A stretch of 64,000 nt of DNA, from positions 84,562 through 148,561 of the forward strand of contig CAJUOV010000002.1 of assembly GCA_910588695.1 (NCBI GenBank), written 5' to 3'. Position 1 is the stretch's first letter. Each line of letters opens with the position of its first letter. The position numbers and the translations under genes are program-made. This DNA is from an uncultured Christensenellaceae bacterium. Its GTDB lineage: Bacteria; Bacillota; Clostridia; Christensenellales; Borkfalkiaceae. Positions 40,391 to 49,735 of the stretch are shown piece by piece. Below the pieces are notes generated by a model. The model was not told the DNA's origin and searched no databases. It saw nothing but the letters and a program-made list of their open reading frames with translations.

Positions 40391-41326
40391 ATGAAATTGA
40401 AAAAAATTAAATTAGGGCGGTTATTCTCTGTAATTTCAAAAGTACTTCCGTTTGCTTTGATTGCCGCAGTTATATTTGCTACGGCGTTTTATCCGCAATC
40501 CGAGAAAAACGGAATGGGCGAAGAAATTAAACGGGTCGTCAGAGTGTGGAACGTAGATACGTTCGAGGGCGGAAAAGGTTCCCGAACGAGCTTTCTGAAA
40601 CGCGCTGCCGCAAAAGCGGAAAAGAAGAGAACAGGCGTGTATTATCTTGTTTCCTCTTATACCCAAGAAGGGATCGCGCGCGCGTTCGCTGACGGTCAGC
40701 GTCCGGATGTTTTGTCATTCGGGATCGGCGTATCCGCTTATTTAGAACATTCTCTTCCGCTTCCTTATTCTTTTTCGGGAGGAGAAGCAAAGGGTGAATG
40801 TTACGCTTATCCGTGGTGCCGCGGAGAGTATTATTTATTTTCCTTGAAAGACGATTTCAGCGAGAGCGGCGAAACTGTAATTTCGTCGGGCGGGAGCAAT
40901 CTTGTGGAGGTAGCGGCGGCGCTTCAAGAAATTTCCGGCACGCAAATAGATTCGCTTTCCGCTTATGTCGCTTTTCTGAACGGAAATTATCGGTATCTTT
41001 TGGGGACGCAACGGGATGTGTGCAGATTTTCCTCGCGCGGCGTGAATGTCTATCGGAAACCGCTTTCTCAATTCTGCGATCTGTATCAGTATATTTCGGT
41101 TCTGTCGGCGGAAAAGCGTGATGACTGTTTCGCCCTTGTGGAATCTCTTCTTTCGGAGGAGACGCAAAAGGAACTTGATTCGATCGGAATGCTGCCCGCC
41201 CAAGGAGGGGACGCGCTCAAAACGGTCAGCGCGTTTATGGACGGAGAATCGCTCGATTCTTTGCGCGAGGCGGCAAAGGGAGATTCTACTGTAAAAAATC
41301 TTGATAAATTTCTGAAAAACATTTGA
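40391..41326 (+). CDS. membrane-anchored solute-binding-like protein
   Basis: A 311-residue protein with a basic N-terminus and one membrane helix (about 17-34), probably an uncleaved anchor since no lipobox cysteine follows. The outer part resembles family 1 extracellular solute-binding proteins (VVRVWNVDTFEGGKGSRTSFLKRAAAKAEKK, then a SYTQEGIARAFADGQRPDVLSFG block). No permease or ATPase genes are adjacent, so it is an orphan. TAGAAT lies 6 bases before the ATG with no Shine-Dalgarno, suggesting a leaderless message, but no -35 is evident. The ligand is unknown. Confidence 0.7.
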   Translation: MKLKKIKLGRLFSVISKVLPFALIAAVIFATAFYPQSEKNGMGEEIKRVVRVWNVDTFEGGKGSRTSFLKRAAAKAEKKRTGVYYLVSSYTQEGIARAFADGQRPDVLSFGIGVSAYLEHSLPLPYSFSGGEAKGECYAYPWCRGEYYLFSLKDDFSESGETVISSGGSNLVEVAAALQEISGTQIDSLSAYVAFLNGNYRYLLGTQRDVCRFSSRGVNVYRKPLSQFCDLYQYISVLSAEKRDDCFALVESLLSEETQKELDSIGMLPAQGGDALKTVSAFMDGESLDSLREAAKGDSTVKNLDKFLKNI

Positions 41327-41351
41327 ATTCGTCAAAGAAATATGTTAAAAT
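41323..41351 (+). promoter_or_regulatory. promoter of the murB-PHP-whiA-dnaE group
   Basis: TTGAAT at 41323-41328 and TAAAAT at 41346-41351, 17-base spacer, overlapping the stop codon of the gene before. The leader is only about 9 bases. Confidence 0.7.
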
Positions 41352-41366
41352 AACAGGAGTATCGTT

Positions 41367-42248
41367 TTGGACGATTTGAGCTTATTGCAACAGGCGTTTC
41401 CCGAAATCGAGACGGAATTGGATTTTCCGTTTGCCCGGCACACTACAATCGGAAGCGGCGGGATCGCTGCGATGGCGATTTCGCCTCCGAATGCCGAACG
41501 CGCGGCAGAATGCATTGATTTTTTAGAAAAAAATCAGATCCCGCATTGTTATCTCGGGGCGGGTGCGAACGTTTTACCGCAAGACGGCAGATTCGAAGGC
41601 GTTGTCGTGAGGTTCAATCGAATGAAAGAACTTCGTTTGGTTGATGATCTCATTTATGCGTCTGCGGGCGTGACGGGCGGGGAATTGCTCGCGTTTGCGC
41701 GGGCGCATTCCATAACTGGCTTTGAAGCGTTTACGGGAATACCGATGACGGTCGGCGGCGCGGTTTCCATGAACGCGGGGGTTGCGCAACGGCATATGGG
41801 CGATCTTGTTGTAAACGTTGTTGCTCATGAGAAAGGCGCGACTAAAAAATATTCTCGGGAAGAATGTTGTTTTTCTTTGAAAAACAGTATATTTTTGAAT
41901 GGAGTCGCCGTTCTCGGCGCAATTTTGCGGGCTGAATTATCCGATCCTAGACATATCGAAGAACAGGTTAAGTTTTATTCGGAGCGCCGTAAACATTTAC
42001 CGAAAGGCAGAAGCATGGGTTGCACGTTTGTAAATCCCGATGGTGTATCGGCGGGGGAATTGATCGAACGGTGCGGTTTGAAAGGCTTGCGGATCGGGCT
42101 TGCCCGTGTTTCGGAAGAACACGCTAATTTCATCATCAACGAGGGATCGGTTTCGGACGATATCGCAAAACTGATCGACAAAGTAAAAAACGAAGTATTA
42201 AAAAACACGGGAATCCTGTTGCGTGAGGAGATCAGGCGGATTCCTTGA
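41367..42248 (+). CDS. murB: UDP-N-acetylmuramate dehydrogenase
   Basis: FAD enzyme that reduces UDP-GlcNAc-enolpyruvate to UDP-MurNAc for peptidoglycan, 293 residues. The FAD-domain motifs are HTTIGSGGIAAMAISP near residue 25 and YLGAGANVLPQDGRFEGVVVRF near 59. The substrate part has GIPMTVGGAVSMNAGV near 123 and SMGCTFVNPDGVSAGELIERCGLKG near 214, where the serine donates the proton in homologues. The start is TTG, with AGGAG 8 bases upstream. It heads the cluster with whiA and dnaE. Confidence 0.95.
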   Translation: MDDLSLLQQAFPEIETELDFPFARHTTIGSGGIAAMAISPPNAERAAECIDFLEKNQIPHCYLGAGANVLPQDGRFEGVVVRFNRMKELRLVDDLIYASAGVTGGELLAFARAHSITGFEAFTGIPMTVGGAVSMNAGVAQRHMGDLVVNVVAHEKGATKKYSREECCFSLKNSIFLNGVAVLGAILRAELSDPRHIEEQVKFYSERRKHLPKGRSMGCTFVNPDGVSAGELIERCGLKGLRIGLARVSEEHANFIINEGSVSDDIAKLIDKVKNEVLKNTGILLREEIRRIP

Positions 42249-42278
42249 TTATATACATAAATGCAAAACGGAGTTGAA

Positions 42279-43052
42279 ATGTTGCTGACGGCGGATTATC
42301 ATACGCATACGCCCTATTCTCACGGAAAGGGGACGGTGCTCGAAAACGCAATGCGTGCAAAAGAACTTGGATTGAAAGAAATCGGTATTACCGATCACGG
42401 ATTTTCGCATATTGTGTTCGGGGTGCGCAGAAAAAAAGTAGGCGCGCTTGTAAGAGAATGCAGAGAAGCGGAAACCGTAACAGGCGTTCGCGTTTACGCG
42501 GGGATGGAGAACAATATCAGAGGAATTTCCGGAAAGTGTGACTTTACGGAGGAGGACTATCGGAATTTCGATCTTTATCTTGCGGGAATCCACGTCTATA
42601 TACACTATGACAAATTAGCCGATTGGAAGCTCGGTTGGGGTAGCTCGATTCGCGGTAAATTGGGTATCAAACCCTCGGCTTCGCTTGTGAAATATACGAC
42701 GCAGGCATATCTTAACGCGATCAAAAATAATCCGATCGATGTTGTCACGCATGTCGGCTTCCGTTGTTTTTGCGATCCGGTAGAGGTCGCTAAATGTTGT
42801 CGCGATTACGGAACATATTTCGAAATCAGCGCAAAGAAAAAACATCTGACTGACGAGCAACTTGAAAAAGTCGCCGGTACGGGCGTTCGTTTCGTCATAA
42901 ATTCCGACGCGCATTCGATTGACCGCATCGGAGACAGCGCGCTTGCGGAAGAACAGATTTTACGCGTCGGGATACCGCTGTCACAGATCGAAAATATCGA
43001 GGGCAGAACGCCTTCGTTCCGTTTTGCGGAATTTAAGAGAAAACACTTCTGA
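42279..43052 (+). CDS. PHP-domain phosphoesterase
   Basis: Metal-dependent phosphoesterase-like protein of 257 residues. PHP motifs: YHTHTPYSHGKG at residues 6-17, GITDHGFSH near 40, a glutamate in GMENNIR near 76, DVVTHVGFRC near 152, and NSDAHSIDRIGD near 205. The ATG at 42279 has CGGAG 6 bases upstream and is preferred to one at 42261. It lies between murB and whiA; such PHP proteins often sit in this cluster and may hydrolyse small phosphate esters such as histidinol phosphate or nucleotides. The activity is not fixed by sequence. Confidence 0.85.
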   Translation: MLLTADYHTHTPYSHGKGTVLENAMRAKELGLKEIGITDHGFSHIVFGVRRKKVGALVRECREAETVTGVRVYAGMENNIRGISGKCDFTEEDYRNFDLYLAGIHVYIHYDKLADWKLGWGSSIRGKLGIKPSASLVKYTTQAYLNAIKNNPIDVVTHVGFRCFCDPVEVAKCCRDYGTYFEISAKKKHLTDEQLEKVAGTGVRFVINSDAHSIDRIGDSALAEEQILRVGIPLSQIENIEGRTPSFRFAEFKRKHF

Positions 43053-43061
43053 GGACAGGCT

Positions 43062-43958
43062 TTGTCAAACTTTACGCAAATTATAAAACGGGAAATTCTG
43101 AATCGGTTCCCCGAGAGCGAATGTTGTCGGCGCTCTTCTTTTTGTGCGATGATCGCTGCGGGCGGAAACGCTTCTTCTGCACGCGTAGAGTTTGCAAGCG
43201 AGAACGAGAGGATTGCGGAATATTATTTTTCGCTTGCGGAATCGCTCGGGCTGCTGCCTCGGCTTGACGGAGCCAGATATGATGCGCGAAGCGGAAAAGA
43301 CCGCGTCAGATTTGTTTTGAACGAAGAAGGCGCGGCTCGCGCCAATAAAATTATACAGGATACATTTGTTCCGTCGCTGAAAGGCTGTTGCGCGGTATCT
43401 TATGTCTGCGGAGCATTCTTGGGCTGCGGAAGCTGTTCGCTTCCCTACGACGGGGCGAAGTCCGGTTATCATCTTGAATTTGCTTTTTCAGACGAGGAGC
43501 GTGCGGAAATATTCTGCGATTTACTCGAATCTATGCTTTTTTATACGCGAATGATTCGTCGGTGCGATAAATTTGTGGTGTATCTTAAAAGCAGAGAGGC
43601 GGTTTCCGATTTTCTGTCGGTCATCGGCGTGTCGACTGCGCAGAGAGAATTTGAACAGATTTCGTCTGCGCGGGATCAAAGCAATCTCATTAACCGCGTA
43701 GAAAATTGTATGGCGGGAAATGCGGATAAGTCTATGACTGCAAGCGCCGAGCAAGTTCGGAAAATACAGAGTTTCAAAGAGCGGGGCGGTTTTCCCTCTC
43801 TTTCGGAACCGTTGCGCGAACTTGCGGAAGAGAGATTGTGTAATCCTACGCTCTCTCTTCGGGAACTTGCCTTAAAGACAGGGGTGAGCAAGAGCTGTTT
43901 GAATCACAGAATGAGAAAACTCTTAGAAATTTGCGGGAGAGGCGAAGAACGGTCATGA
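43062..43958 (+). CDS. whiA: sporulation/division regulator WhiA
   Basis: DNA-binding protein of 298 residues linked to cell division and, in Streptomyces, sporulation. A LAGLIDADG-like N-terminal fold (SNFTQIIKREILNRF, RSSFCAMIAAGGNAS, VCGAFLGCGSCSLPY) is followed by a C-terminal helix-turn-helix (LSLRELALKTGVSKSCLNHRMRKLLEI near 264). The start is TTG after AGGACAGG. It overlaps dnaE by 4 bases (ATGA). The rapZ and yvcK genes that usually precede whiA are absent here. Confidence 0.95.
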   Translation: MSNFTQIIKREILNRFPESECCRRSSFCAMIAAGGNASSARVEFASENERIAEYYFSLAESLGLLPRLDGARYDARSGKDRVRFVLNEEGAARANKIIQDTFVPSLKGCCAVSYVCGAFLGCGSCSLPYDGAKSGYHLEFAFSDEERAEIFCDLLESMLFYTRMIRRCDKFVVYLKSREAVSDFLSVIGVSTAQREFEQISSARDQSNLINRVENCMAGNADKSMTASAEQVRKIQSFKERGGFPSLSEPLRELAEERLCNPTLSLRELALKTGVSKSCLNHRMRKLLEICGRGEERS

Positions 43959-46900
43959 CGGATTTTGTACATTTGCATTTGCATAGCGAATACTCACTGC
44001 TCGACGGCGCGGTGAAAGTGGACGATTTGATCGATCATTGCGTAAAAAATAACATTGATACCGTGGCTGTGACCGATCACGGCAATATGTACTCTTCCTT
44101 GCGCTTTGCCGAAAAGTGCAAGAAAAATCACATTAAAGCGATCGTCGGTTGCGAGTTTTACGTGATAGAGCAAGACCCAAAGACTTATCGCGTCGATCAG
44201 AAAGCCGATCACCTCATTCTGCTTGCAAAGAACAGAGCGGGATATATCAACCTTGTTCAGCTCGATTCTTTCGCCTTTGTAGACGGTTTCTATTACCGTC
44301 CCCGTATCAATTACGAAATGCTGAAAGAACATTGCGAAGGAGTCATATGTTTATCTGCATGTCTTGCGGGGCGGATTCCCCGATTGCTCCTCGAAGGAAA
44401 GTACGATGAGGCGAAAGCGTTCGCGCTTTCCATGCGCGAGATTTTCAAAGACGATTTTTATCTTGAAATTCAGGACCACGGACTTGTCGAACAAAAACAG
44501 ATTCTGCCCGACATAGTGCGGATTTCAAGGGAGACGGGTATTCAGCTTGTCGCCACGAACGACGTGCATTATCTCAAAAAAGAGGATTGGGAAATGCAGG
44601 ACGTTTTGATGTGCATTGCAACGAAGCGCACGCTCGACGATCCCACGCGCATGAAAATGCAGACGCAGGAATTTTACATGAAGTCGGGCGACGAAATGGC
44701 TGCGCTCTTCCCCAACCTTCCCGAAGCGATCCGGAATACCCGTGTCATTGCGGATAAAGTTTCCGATACAGACACGCCTTTCAATTTGAAAGCGGACGGC
44801 TCTCCTATCTATGATAAATCGCTGATCCCGCTCTATACCGCGGACGACGGCACGCCGTCGCCCGAATTTTTGACGAGATTGACATGGGAAGGGCTTCCCA
44901 GACGTTATGAAGTCGTTACGGACGAAATAAAAGCGCGCGCGGAATACGAGCTCGGCGTTATCATCAAAATGGGGTTTGCCGATTATTTCCTGATCGTATG
45001 GGACTATATCAATTGGTCCCGTCTCCATGATATTCCGGTGGGACCCGGGCGAGGCTCGGGCGTAGGCAGTATCGTCGCATATTCAATCGGGATTACCGAC
45101 GTCGATCCGCTTCGTTACGATTTGCTGTTCGAGCGGTTTTTGAATCCGGACCGTGTTTCCATGCCCGATTTTGACGTGGATTTCTGCACGGAGAAGCGGG
45201 AGCAGACAATCGAATATGTCCGCGACCGTTACGGAAAAGAAAATGTCGCGCAGATCGTTACGTTCGGAACGCTTGCTTCACGCGCCGTCATCAAGGACGT
45301 TGGGCGAGTTATGCGCGTTCCGTATTCCGAGACCGACCGCGTGACGAAGCTCATGGACGGAAAGTCCACGATCCGCGAACTTCTGGGTTTGAATATCGAA
45401 AAATGCCGCAACAAAGTTGCGGAGACGCAGAGCGATCCCGATAAACACGAAGAGGCGCTCAAAAAACTTGCCGATCAGGAGGGAAAGCGCAACGGAGAAT
45501 TTATCGCTATTTATGAAGCGGACGAGACGCTGAAACGCGTCATCGATATGGGACTTCGTCTCGAAGGAATGCCCCGTCAGACGGGAATGCACGCTGCGGG
45601 CGTCGTGATTTGCCGTAAGCGCATTGCCGACAATGTGCCGCTTTCGAGAAACGGCGAAGATATCACCACGCAATACGATATGAAAGAGGTGGAGTCCATC
45701 GGCATGCTGAAAATGGACTTCCTTGCGCTCACGACGCTCACAGATATTAAAAAGACTTGCGATTATATCAGAGAGGATACAGGCGACGAAATAGTTTTCG
45801 GGCAGGACTGTTCGGACGCGGGAGCCTATAAGCTCATCAGCGAGGGGGATACCGACGCAGTGTTCCAGCTCGAGCAAGGCGGCATGAAACGCTTTATGAA
45901 GCAGTTGCAGCCAACCTGTCTCGAAGATTTGATCGCGGGCATTTCGCTGTATCGCCCCGGTCCTATGGATTTCATTCCCGATTATCTGAAAAATAGGAGC
46001 AATCCCGATAAAATCAAATATCTGACGCCTCTTTTGAAACCCATTCTCGAAAAAACTTACGGCGTTATCATTTATCAGGAGCAGGTCATGCAGATTTTCC
46101 AGAATCTTGCGGGCTATTCGCTCGGACAAGCGGATCTTGTGCGCCGTGCAATGGCGAAAAAACACCGTTCCGAACTGATGGCGCAGAAGGATAAATTTAT
46201 CTACGGCGACATCGACAAGGGGGGGAATATCGCGGGATGTCAGGCGAAAGGTATTCCTCCCGAGGTGAGCGCGGAGTTGTTTGCGCAGATGGAGAGTTTT
46301 GCTTCGTATGCCTTCAATAAGTCCCACGCGGCGGCGTATGCCGTCGTCACTTATCAGACGGCGTTCCTGAAAAAATATTATCCCAAAGAATTTCTTGCGG
46401 GTGTGCTGAATAACCGTATTACGAAGATCGAAGAAATATCCAAATACGTTGTGTATATGAAAGAAAATTCGATCGCGGTGTATCAGCCTGACGTTAATCT
46501 TTCCAAGGCATATTTCTCCGTGCAGGGCGACGGGCTTCGGTTCGGACTCTGTGCGCTCCGCGGCGTGGGAGTCAGCGCAATGGAACTCGTAATCGAAGAA
46601 CGCGAGAAAAACGGTCGGTTTAAGGATTTTTCCGATTTTATTCTCCGTTGCACTAAATTTGTCAACAAACGCATGGTGGAAGCGCTTATCATGGGCGGCG
46701 CGTTCGACGGGTTCGGGTATCATCGTTCGCAGTTCATTGCGGTTTACGAGGAGCTGATGCACCGTGTTCAGGGGATCGATAAATCCAAAGCGAGCGCACA
46801 GATGTCTCTTTTCGGCGATATTCTCGAAGAAGAAGCTCCCAAAGCGGAATTTCCGAATATACCCGAGTGGGAAAAGGGCGAATTTCTCTCCAAGGAAAAA

Positions 46901-47557
46901 GACGTGCTCGGCGTATATGTCAGCGGGCATCCGTTTGAAGCGTATGCGCATCTCTTCCAAGACTGTAACTTTCACTGCGGAATGATCGCCGACTATGAAG
47001 AGGACGAGGAGACGGGAGATAGAACATACGCGCAGATTCAGGCGGGTCAGCAGGTGACGATGGGCGGGATTATCGGCGCAATCAAGAAGATCAATACGCG
47101 TAAAGGCGATACCATGGCGTTTGTTACCGTAGAGGATTATTACGGAAGCATAGAATGTCTTGCATTTTCGCGCGTCTATGAACGGATCAAAGGAAGCCTA
47201 AACCGAGACGCGGTTGTGCGCATTTCCGGTAAACTCGACCTTCCTTCCGAGAAAGCGCCCGTAATCATTCTCGATAAACTCGAAGAGGTTGGCGGCGGCG
47301 AGGCGAAAGCAGCGGAAAAATCTATTTCGGAGACGAGCGAAGAGGAGCGGAAAGAGGAGACGCTTTGGATCGATGCGCGGGCGCTGTCTCAGGAAGAGTT
47401 CGAAGAACTTCTCGAAATGTTATCGAGCTATGAGGGCAACGTTAAAACCAAATTGCTCTACGGCGGAAAGCGCTATGAATTTTCGGTGCGGTTAAATCGG
47501 GCGTTTACCGCCGAACTCATGACGTTTTTGCCCGAAAAATGCGTGAAATTGGTTTAA
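43955..47557 (+). CDS. dnaE: DNA polymerase III subunit alpha (DnaE)
   Basis: Replicative C-family polymerase, 1200 residues. N-terminal PHP domain (HLHLHSEYSLLDGAVKV at 5-21), catalytic palm with GPGRGSGVGSIVAYS near 366 and the catalytic aspartates in MPDFDVDF near 405, helix-hairpin-helix region (FDGFGYHRSQF near 920) and a C-terminal OB fold (TMGGIIGAIKKINTRKGDTMAF near 1031). The start is the ATGA overlapping the whiA stop; a TTG at 43931 lies in whiA. The order whiA-dnaE-pfkA is found in many Clostridia. A 7-G run at 46209-46215 encodes KGG. Confidence 0.96.
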   Translation: MTDFVHLHLHSEYSLLDGAVKVDDLIDHCVKNNIDTVAVTDHGNMYSSLRFAEKCKKNHIKAIVGCEFYVIEQDPKTYRVDQKADHLILLAKNRAGYINLVQLDSFAFVDGFYYRPRINYEMLKEHCEGVICLSACLAGRIPRLLLEGKYDEAKAFALSMREIFKDDFYLEIQDHGLVEQKQILPDIVRISRETGIQLVATNDVHYLKKEDWEMQDVLMCIATKRTLDDPTRMKMQTQEFYMKSGDEMAALFPNLPEAIRNTRVIADKVSDTDTPFNLKADGSPIYDKSLIPLYTADDGTPSPEFLTRLTWEGLPRRYEVVTDEIKARAEYELGVIIKMGFADYFLIVWDYINWSRLHDIPVGPGRGSGVGSIVAYSIGITDVDPLRYDLLFERFLNPDRVSMPDFDVDFCTEKREQTIEYVRDRYGKENVAQIVTFGTLASRAVIKDVGRVMRVPYSETDRVTKLMDGKSTIRELLGLNIEKCRNKVAETQSDPDKHEEALKKLADQEGKRNGEFIAIYEADETLKRVIDMGLRLEGMPRQTGMHAAGVVICRKRIADNVPLSRNGEDITTQYDMKEVESIGMLKMDFLALTTLTDIKKTCDYIREDTGDEIVFGQDCSDAGAYKLISEGDTDAVFQLEQGGMKRFMKQLQPTCLEDLIAGISLYRPGPMDFIPDYLKNRSNPDKIKYLTPLLKPILEKTYGVIIYQEQVMQIFQNLAGYSLGQADLVRRAMAKKHRSELMAQKDKFIYGDIDKGGNIAGCQAKGIPPEVSAELFAQMESFASYAFNKSHAAAYAVVTYQTAFLKKYYPKEFLAGVLNNRITKIEEISKYVVYMKENSIAVYQPDVNLSKAYFSVQGDGLRFGLCALRGVGVSAMELVIEEREKNGRFKDFSDFILRCTKFVNKRMVEALIMGGAFDGFGYHRSQFIAVYEELMHRVQGIDKSKASAQMSLFGDILEEEAPKAEFPNIPEWEKGEFLSKEKDVLGVYVSGHPFEAYAHLFQDCNFHCGMIADYEEDEETGDRTYAQIQAGQQVTMGGIIGAIKKINTRKGDTMAFVTVEDYYGSIECLAFSRVYERIKGSLNRDAVVRISGKLDLPSEKAPVIILDKLEEVGGGEAKAAEKSISETSEEERKEETLWIDARALSQEEFEELLEMLSSYEGNVKTKLLYGGKRYEFSVRLNRAFTAELMTFLPEKCVKLV

Positions 47558-47602
47558 TTGCAAAAATTTTATGAAAAAGCTCTTCCATTTTTCAGGGAAC
47601 TC

Positions 47603-47611
47603 TGCTATAAT
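47603..47611 (+). promoter_or_regulatory. extended -10 promoter of pfkA
   Basis: TGCTATAAT at 47603-47611 forms a TGn-extended -10; no good -35 is seen at 17 bases. Confidence 0.6.
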
Positions 47612-47654
47612 ATAAAATAGCGTAATTTTGGAAGTAATCTTTACGGAGGAATAT

Positions 47655-48617
47655 ATGAAGAGAATCGGACTGTTGACGAGCGGAGGCGATGCGCCCGGAA
47701 TGAACGCGGCGATCCGCGCGGTTGTGCGTACTGCCATCTATTATGGGATGGAAGTTTACGGCATCGAAAGGGGTTACGCCGGATTGATCGAAGATACCAT
47801 GTATGAAATGCAGATGCGCAGCGTTTCCGACATTGTTCAGCGCGGAGGCACCAAACTCAGAACGGCGAGATGTCTTGAAATGCTTACCGCCGACGGACAG
47901 AAACAGGCGGTATCTACGCTTGAAAAGCATGGGATCGAAGGGCTCGTCGTGATCGGCGGCGACGGATCGTTCCGCGGTGCGAAATGCCTTACGGAAAATT
48001 ACGGGATTCCTACGATCGGGATTCCCGGTACGATCGACAACGATCTCGAATATACCGATTACACGCTTGGATTCGATACGGCGGTCAATACATGTCTCGA
48101 TATTATCAATAAATTGCGCGACACGATGACTTCCCACGAACGTATTTCTGTTGTGGAAGTAATGGGCAGACATTGCGGCGACATCGCGCTCTATGCGGGT
48201 ATAACTTCAGGCGCCGAAATTATTGTCGTGCCGGAAATCGCATATGATATGGAAGATATCGTTATGAGGATCAATCGTTCCCGCGCGAACGGAAAACGCT
48301 CGAACATCATTGTGATTGCAGAAGGCGTGATGGGCGCGGATGCGTTTGTGAAACAGTTGCAGGAAGTGACGACTTACTCCGTCCGTGCGACTACGATCGG
48401 ACATATTCAGCGCGGCGGTTCTCCTTCCATGGCGGACAGAATGCTGGCGGCGCAATTCGGCAACAAAGCGGTGCGGCTTCTGAAAGACGGAATCGGTAAC
48501 CGGGTGGTCGGGATCCGCAAGAACGAAATTATCGATATGGATATTATAGAAGCCGTTTCTATGAAGAAAAAATTCAATTACGAATTGTATGAAACTTTGC
48601 AAATGATTTCCATGTAA
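47655..48617 (+). CDS. pfkA: ATP-dependent 6-phosphofructokinase
   Basis: Key glycolytic kinase, 320 residues. Start KRIGLLTSGGDAPGMNAAIRAVV, with the ATP-binding glycines; GGDGSFRGA near 103; the catalytic TIDNDLEYTDYTLGFDTA near 125; and the fructose-6-phosphate-site VEVMGRHCGDIAL near 160. The ATG at 47655 has CGGAGG 8 bases upstream. Its length and the GGDGS motif indicate the ATP-dependent, allosteric bacterial type. It lies downstream of dnaE, with its own promoter. Confidence 0.96.
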   Translation: MKRIGLLTSGGDAPGMNAAIRAVVRTAIYYGMEVYGIERGYAGLIEDTMYEMQMRSVSDIVQRGGTKLRTARCLEMLTADGQKQAVSTLEKHGIEGLVVIGGDGSFRGAKCLTENYGIPTIGIPGTIDNDLEYTDYTLGFDTAVNTCLDIINKLRDTMTSHERISVVEVMGRHCGDIALYAGITSGAEIIVVPEIAYDMEDIVMRINRSRANGKRSNIIVIAEGVMGADAFVKQLQEVTTYSVRATTIGHIQRGGSPSMADRMLAAQFGNKAVRLLKDGIGNRVVGIRKNEIIDMDIIEAVSMKKKFNYELYETLQMISM

Positions 48618-48633
48618 CGAATTTTACAAAAGA

Positions 48634-48657
48634 AACCCGTCGTTAGACGGGTTTTTT
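48634..48657 (+). terminator. intrinsic terminator after pfkA
   Basis: Stem AACCCGTC/GACGGGTT with a 4-base loop, followed by Ts. Confidence 0.92.
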
Positions 48658-48669
48658 CATGAAAAAACC
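48650..48669. repeat. perfect 20-base palindrome at the pfkA terminator
   Basis: GGTTTTTTCATGAAAAAACC reads the same on both strands and overlaps the T run of the terminator. As RNA it would compete with the terminator stem. Confidence 0.7.
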
Positions 48670-48712
48670 GAACAAAAAAAGAAAAATATCCGCAAAAATT
48701 TTAATTTTGGAC

Positions 48713-48741
48713 TTGAAATTTTCCTTTTTTCGTAATATAAT
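48713..48741 (+). promoter_or_regulatory. sigma-A promoter of the PfkB-type kinase gene
   Basis: TTGAAA at 48713-48718 and TATAAT at 48736-48741, 17-base spacer. The 60-base leader holds a hairpin (ACGG-t-CTCG/CGAGCCGT, about 48775-48795) just before the ribosome site GGGAG. Confidence 0.8.
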
Positions 48742-48808
48742 AATACGTGAGTGAAAAATTACAAATAATAAAAACGGTCTCGTTCGCGAGCCGTTCAGGG
48801 AGATCGAG

Positions 48809-49735
48809 ATGATTTTAACAGTTTGTATGAGCCCGAGCGTAGACGTAACGATTGAATTGGATTCTCTGAATGTCGGAAAAGTCAATATCGTTAAAAACAA
48901 GACGCTTTCTTTTACGGGGAAAGCGATCAATGTGGCGATCGGCGTCGCGCGTCTCGGCGCGCAGGCATACGCGACGGGTTTCATGTATAACGAGAACGGC
49001 GCAATGTTCGAGAGCGCGCTCGATAAAGAGGGCGTCGGATTTTCTTTCGTCTGGAACAGCGGCAGAGTCCGTGAGAATTACAAGTGTATCGATCAGAAGT
49101 CCATGCTGACGGAAATCAACGACGTAGGCGGGCAGGTCGGCGACGGAAAACTTGTTGAACTTTTGCAAATGATCCGAAATTTTTCCTCGCGTTCGGAGGT
49201 GACGGTGATCTCCGGCGGACTTCCCCGCGGCGTGGACGCAGGCTATTACCGCGAGCTGTTCAAAGCGGTCGATTCCAATTCTTTGAAAATTGCGGACGCG
49301 GAGGGGGCTAAGTTGTTTGCTTCGCTCGAAGCGGGGATCGATCTCGTAAAGCCGAATCTCGAAGAGCTCGAAGAGACGCTCGGCAGGGAGTTCCGCGATA
49401 AAAGCGATATGCTTTCGGGTTGTCGCGAGCTTTTGGATCGGGGAGCGAAGACGGTTCTTCTCTCTCTCGGTAAAGACGGCGCCGTGATTACCAACGGAAC
49501 AAAGAATTTTTATTGCAAGAGCATCAATGTCGCGGTTAATTCCACAGTCGGAGCGGGCGACGGAATGGTTGCCGCGGCAGCGGCGCAATTGCAACAGGGC
49601 GCGCCCATCGAAGAAATTCTTCGCGCGGGCGTTGCGGCGGGTACCGCGACGGTCACTACATTCGGTACTGTCTCATTTACTAAAAATAAATACGACGAGA
49701 TTCTTTCCGGTCTCGAAGTGACGGAGTTTTCATGA
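48809..49735 (+). CDS. PfkB-family hexose kinase (1-phosphofructokinase-like)
   Basis: Ribokinase-fold sugar kinase of 308 residues, closest in pattern to FruK/LacC. The start ILTVCMSPSVDVTIELDSLNVGKVN and TGKAINVAIGVARLGAQ near 31 fit the FruK-type GGKGxNVA motif. Also seen are DLVKPNLEELEETLG near 174, LLSLGKDGAVI near 218 and the catalytic NSTVGAGDGMVAAA near 249. It probably phosphorylates fructose-1-phosphate or tagatose-6-phosphate. There is no PTS or DeoR gene nearby. It overlaps the HD-domain gene by 4 bases. Confidence 0.85.
   Translation: MILTVCMSPSVDVTIELDSLNVGKVNIVKNKTLSFTGKAINVAIGVARLGAQAYATGFMYNENGAMFESALDKEGVGFSFVWNSGRVRENYKCIDQKSMLTEINDVGGQVGDGKLVELLQMIRNFSSRSEVTVISGGLPRGVDAGYYRELFKAVDSNSLKIADAEGAKLFASLEAGIDLVKPNLEELEETLGREFRDKSDMLSGCRELLDRGAKTVLLSLGKDGAVITNGTKNFYCKSINVAVNSTVGAGDGMVAAAAAQLQQGAPIEEILRAGVAAGTATVTTFGTVSFTKNKYDEILSGLEVTEFS

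Noticed and set aside
45278..46975. Minus-strand open frame of 565 codons
   Set aside because: Antisense to the polymerase core of dnaE; no independent support.
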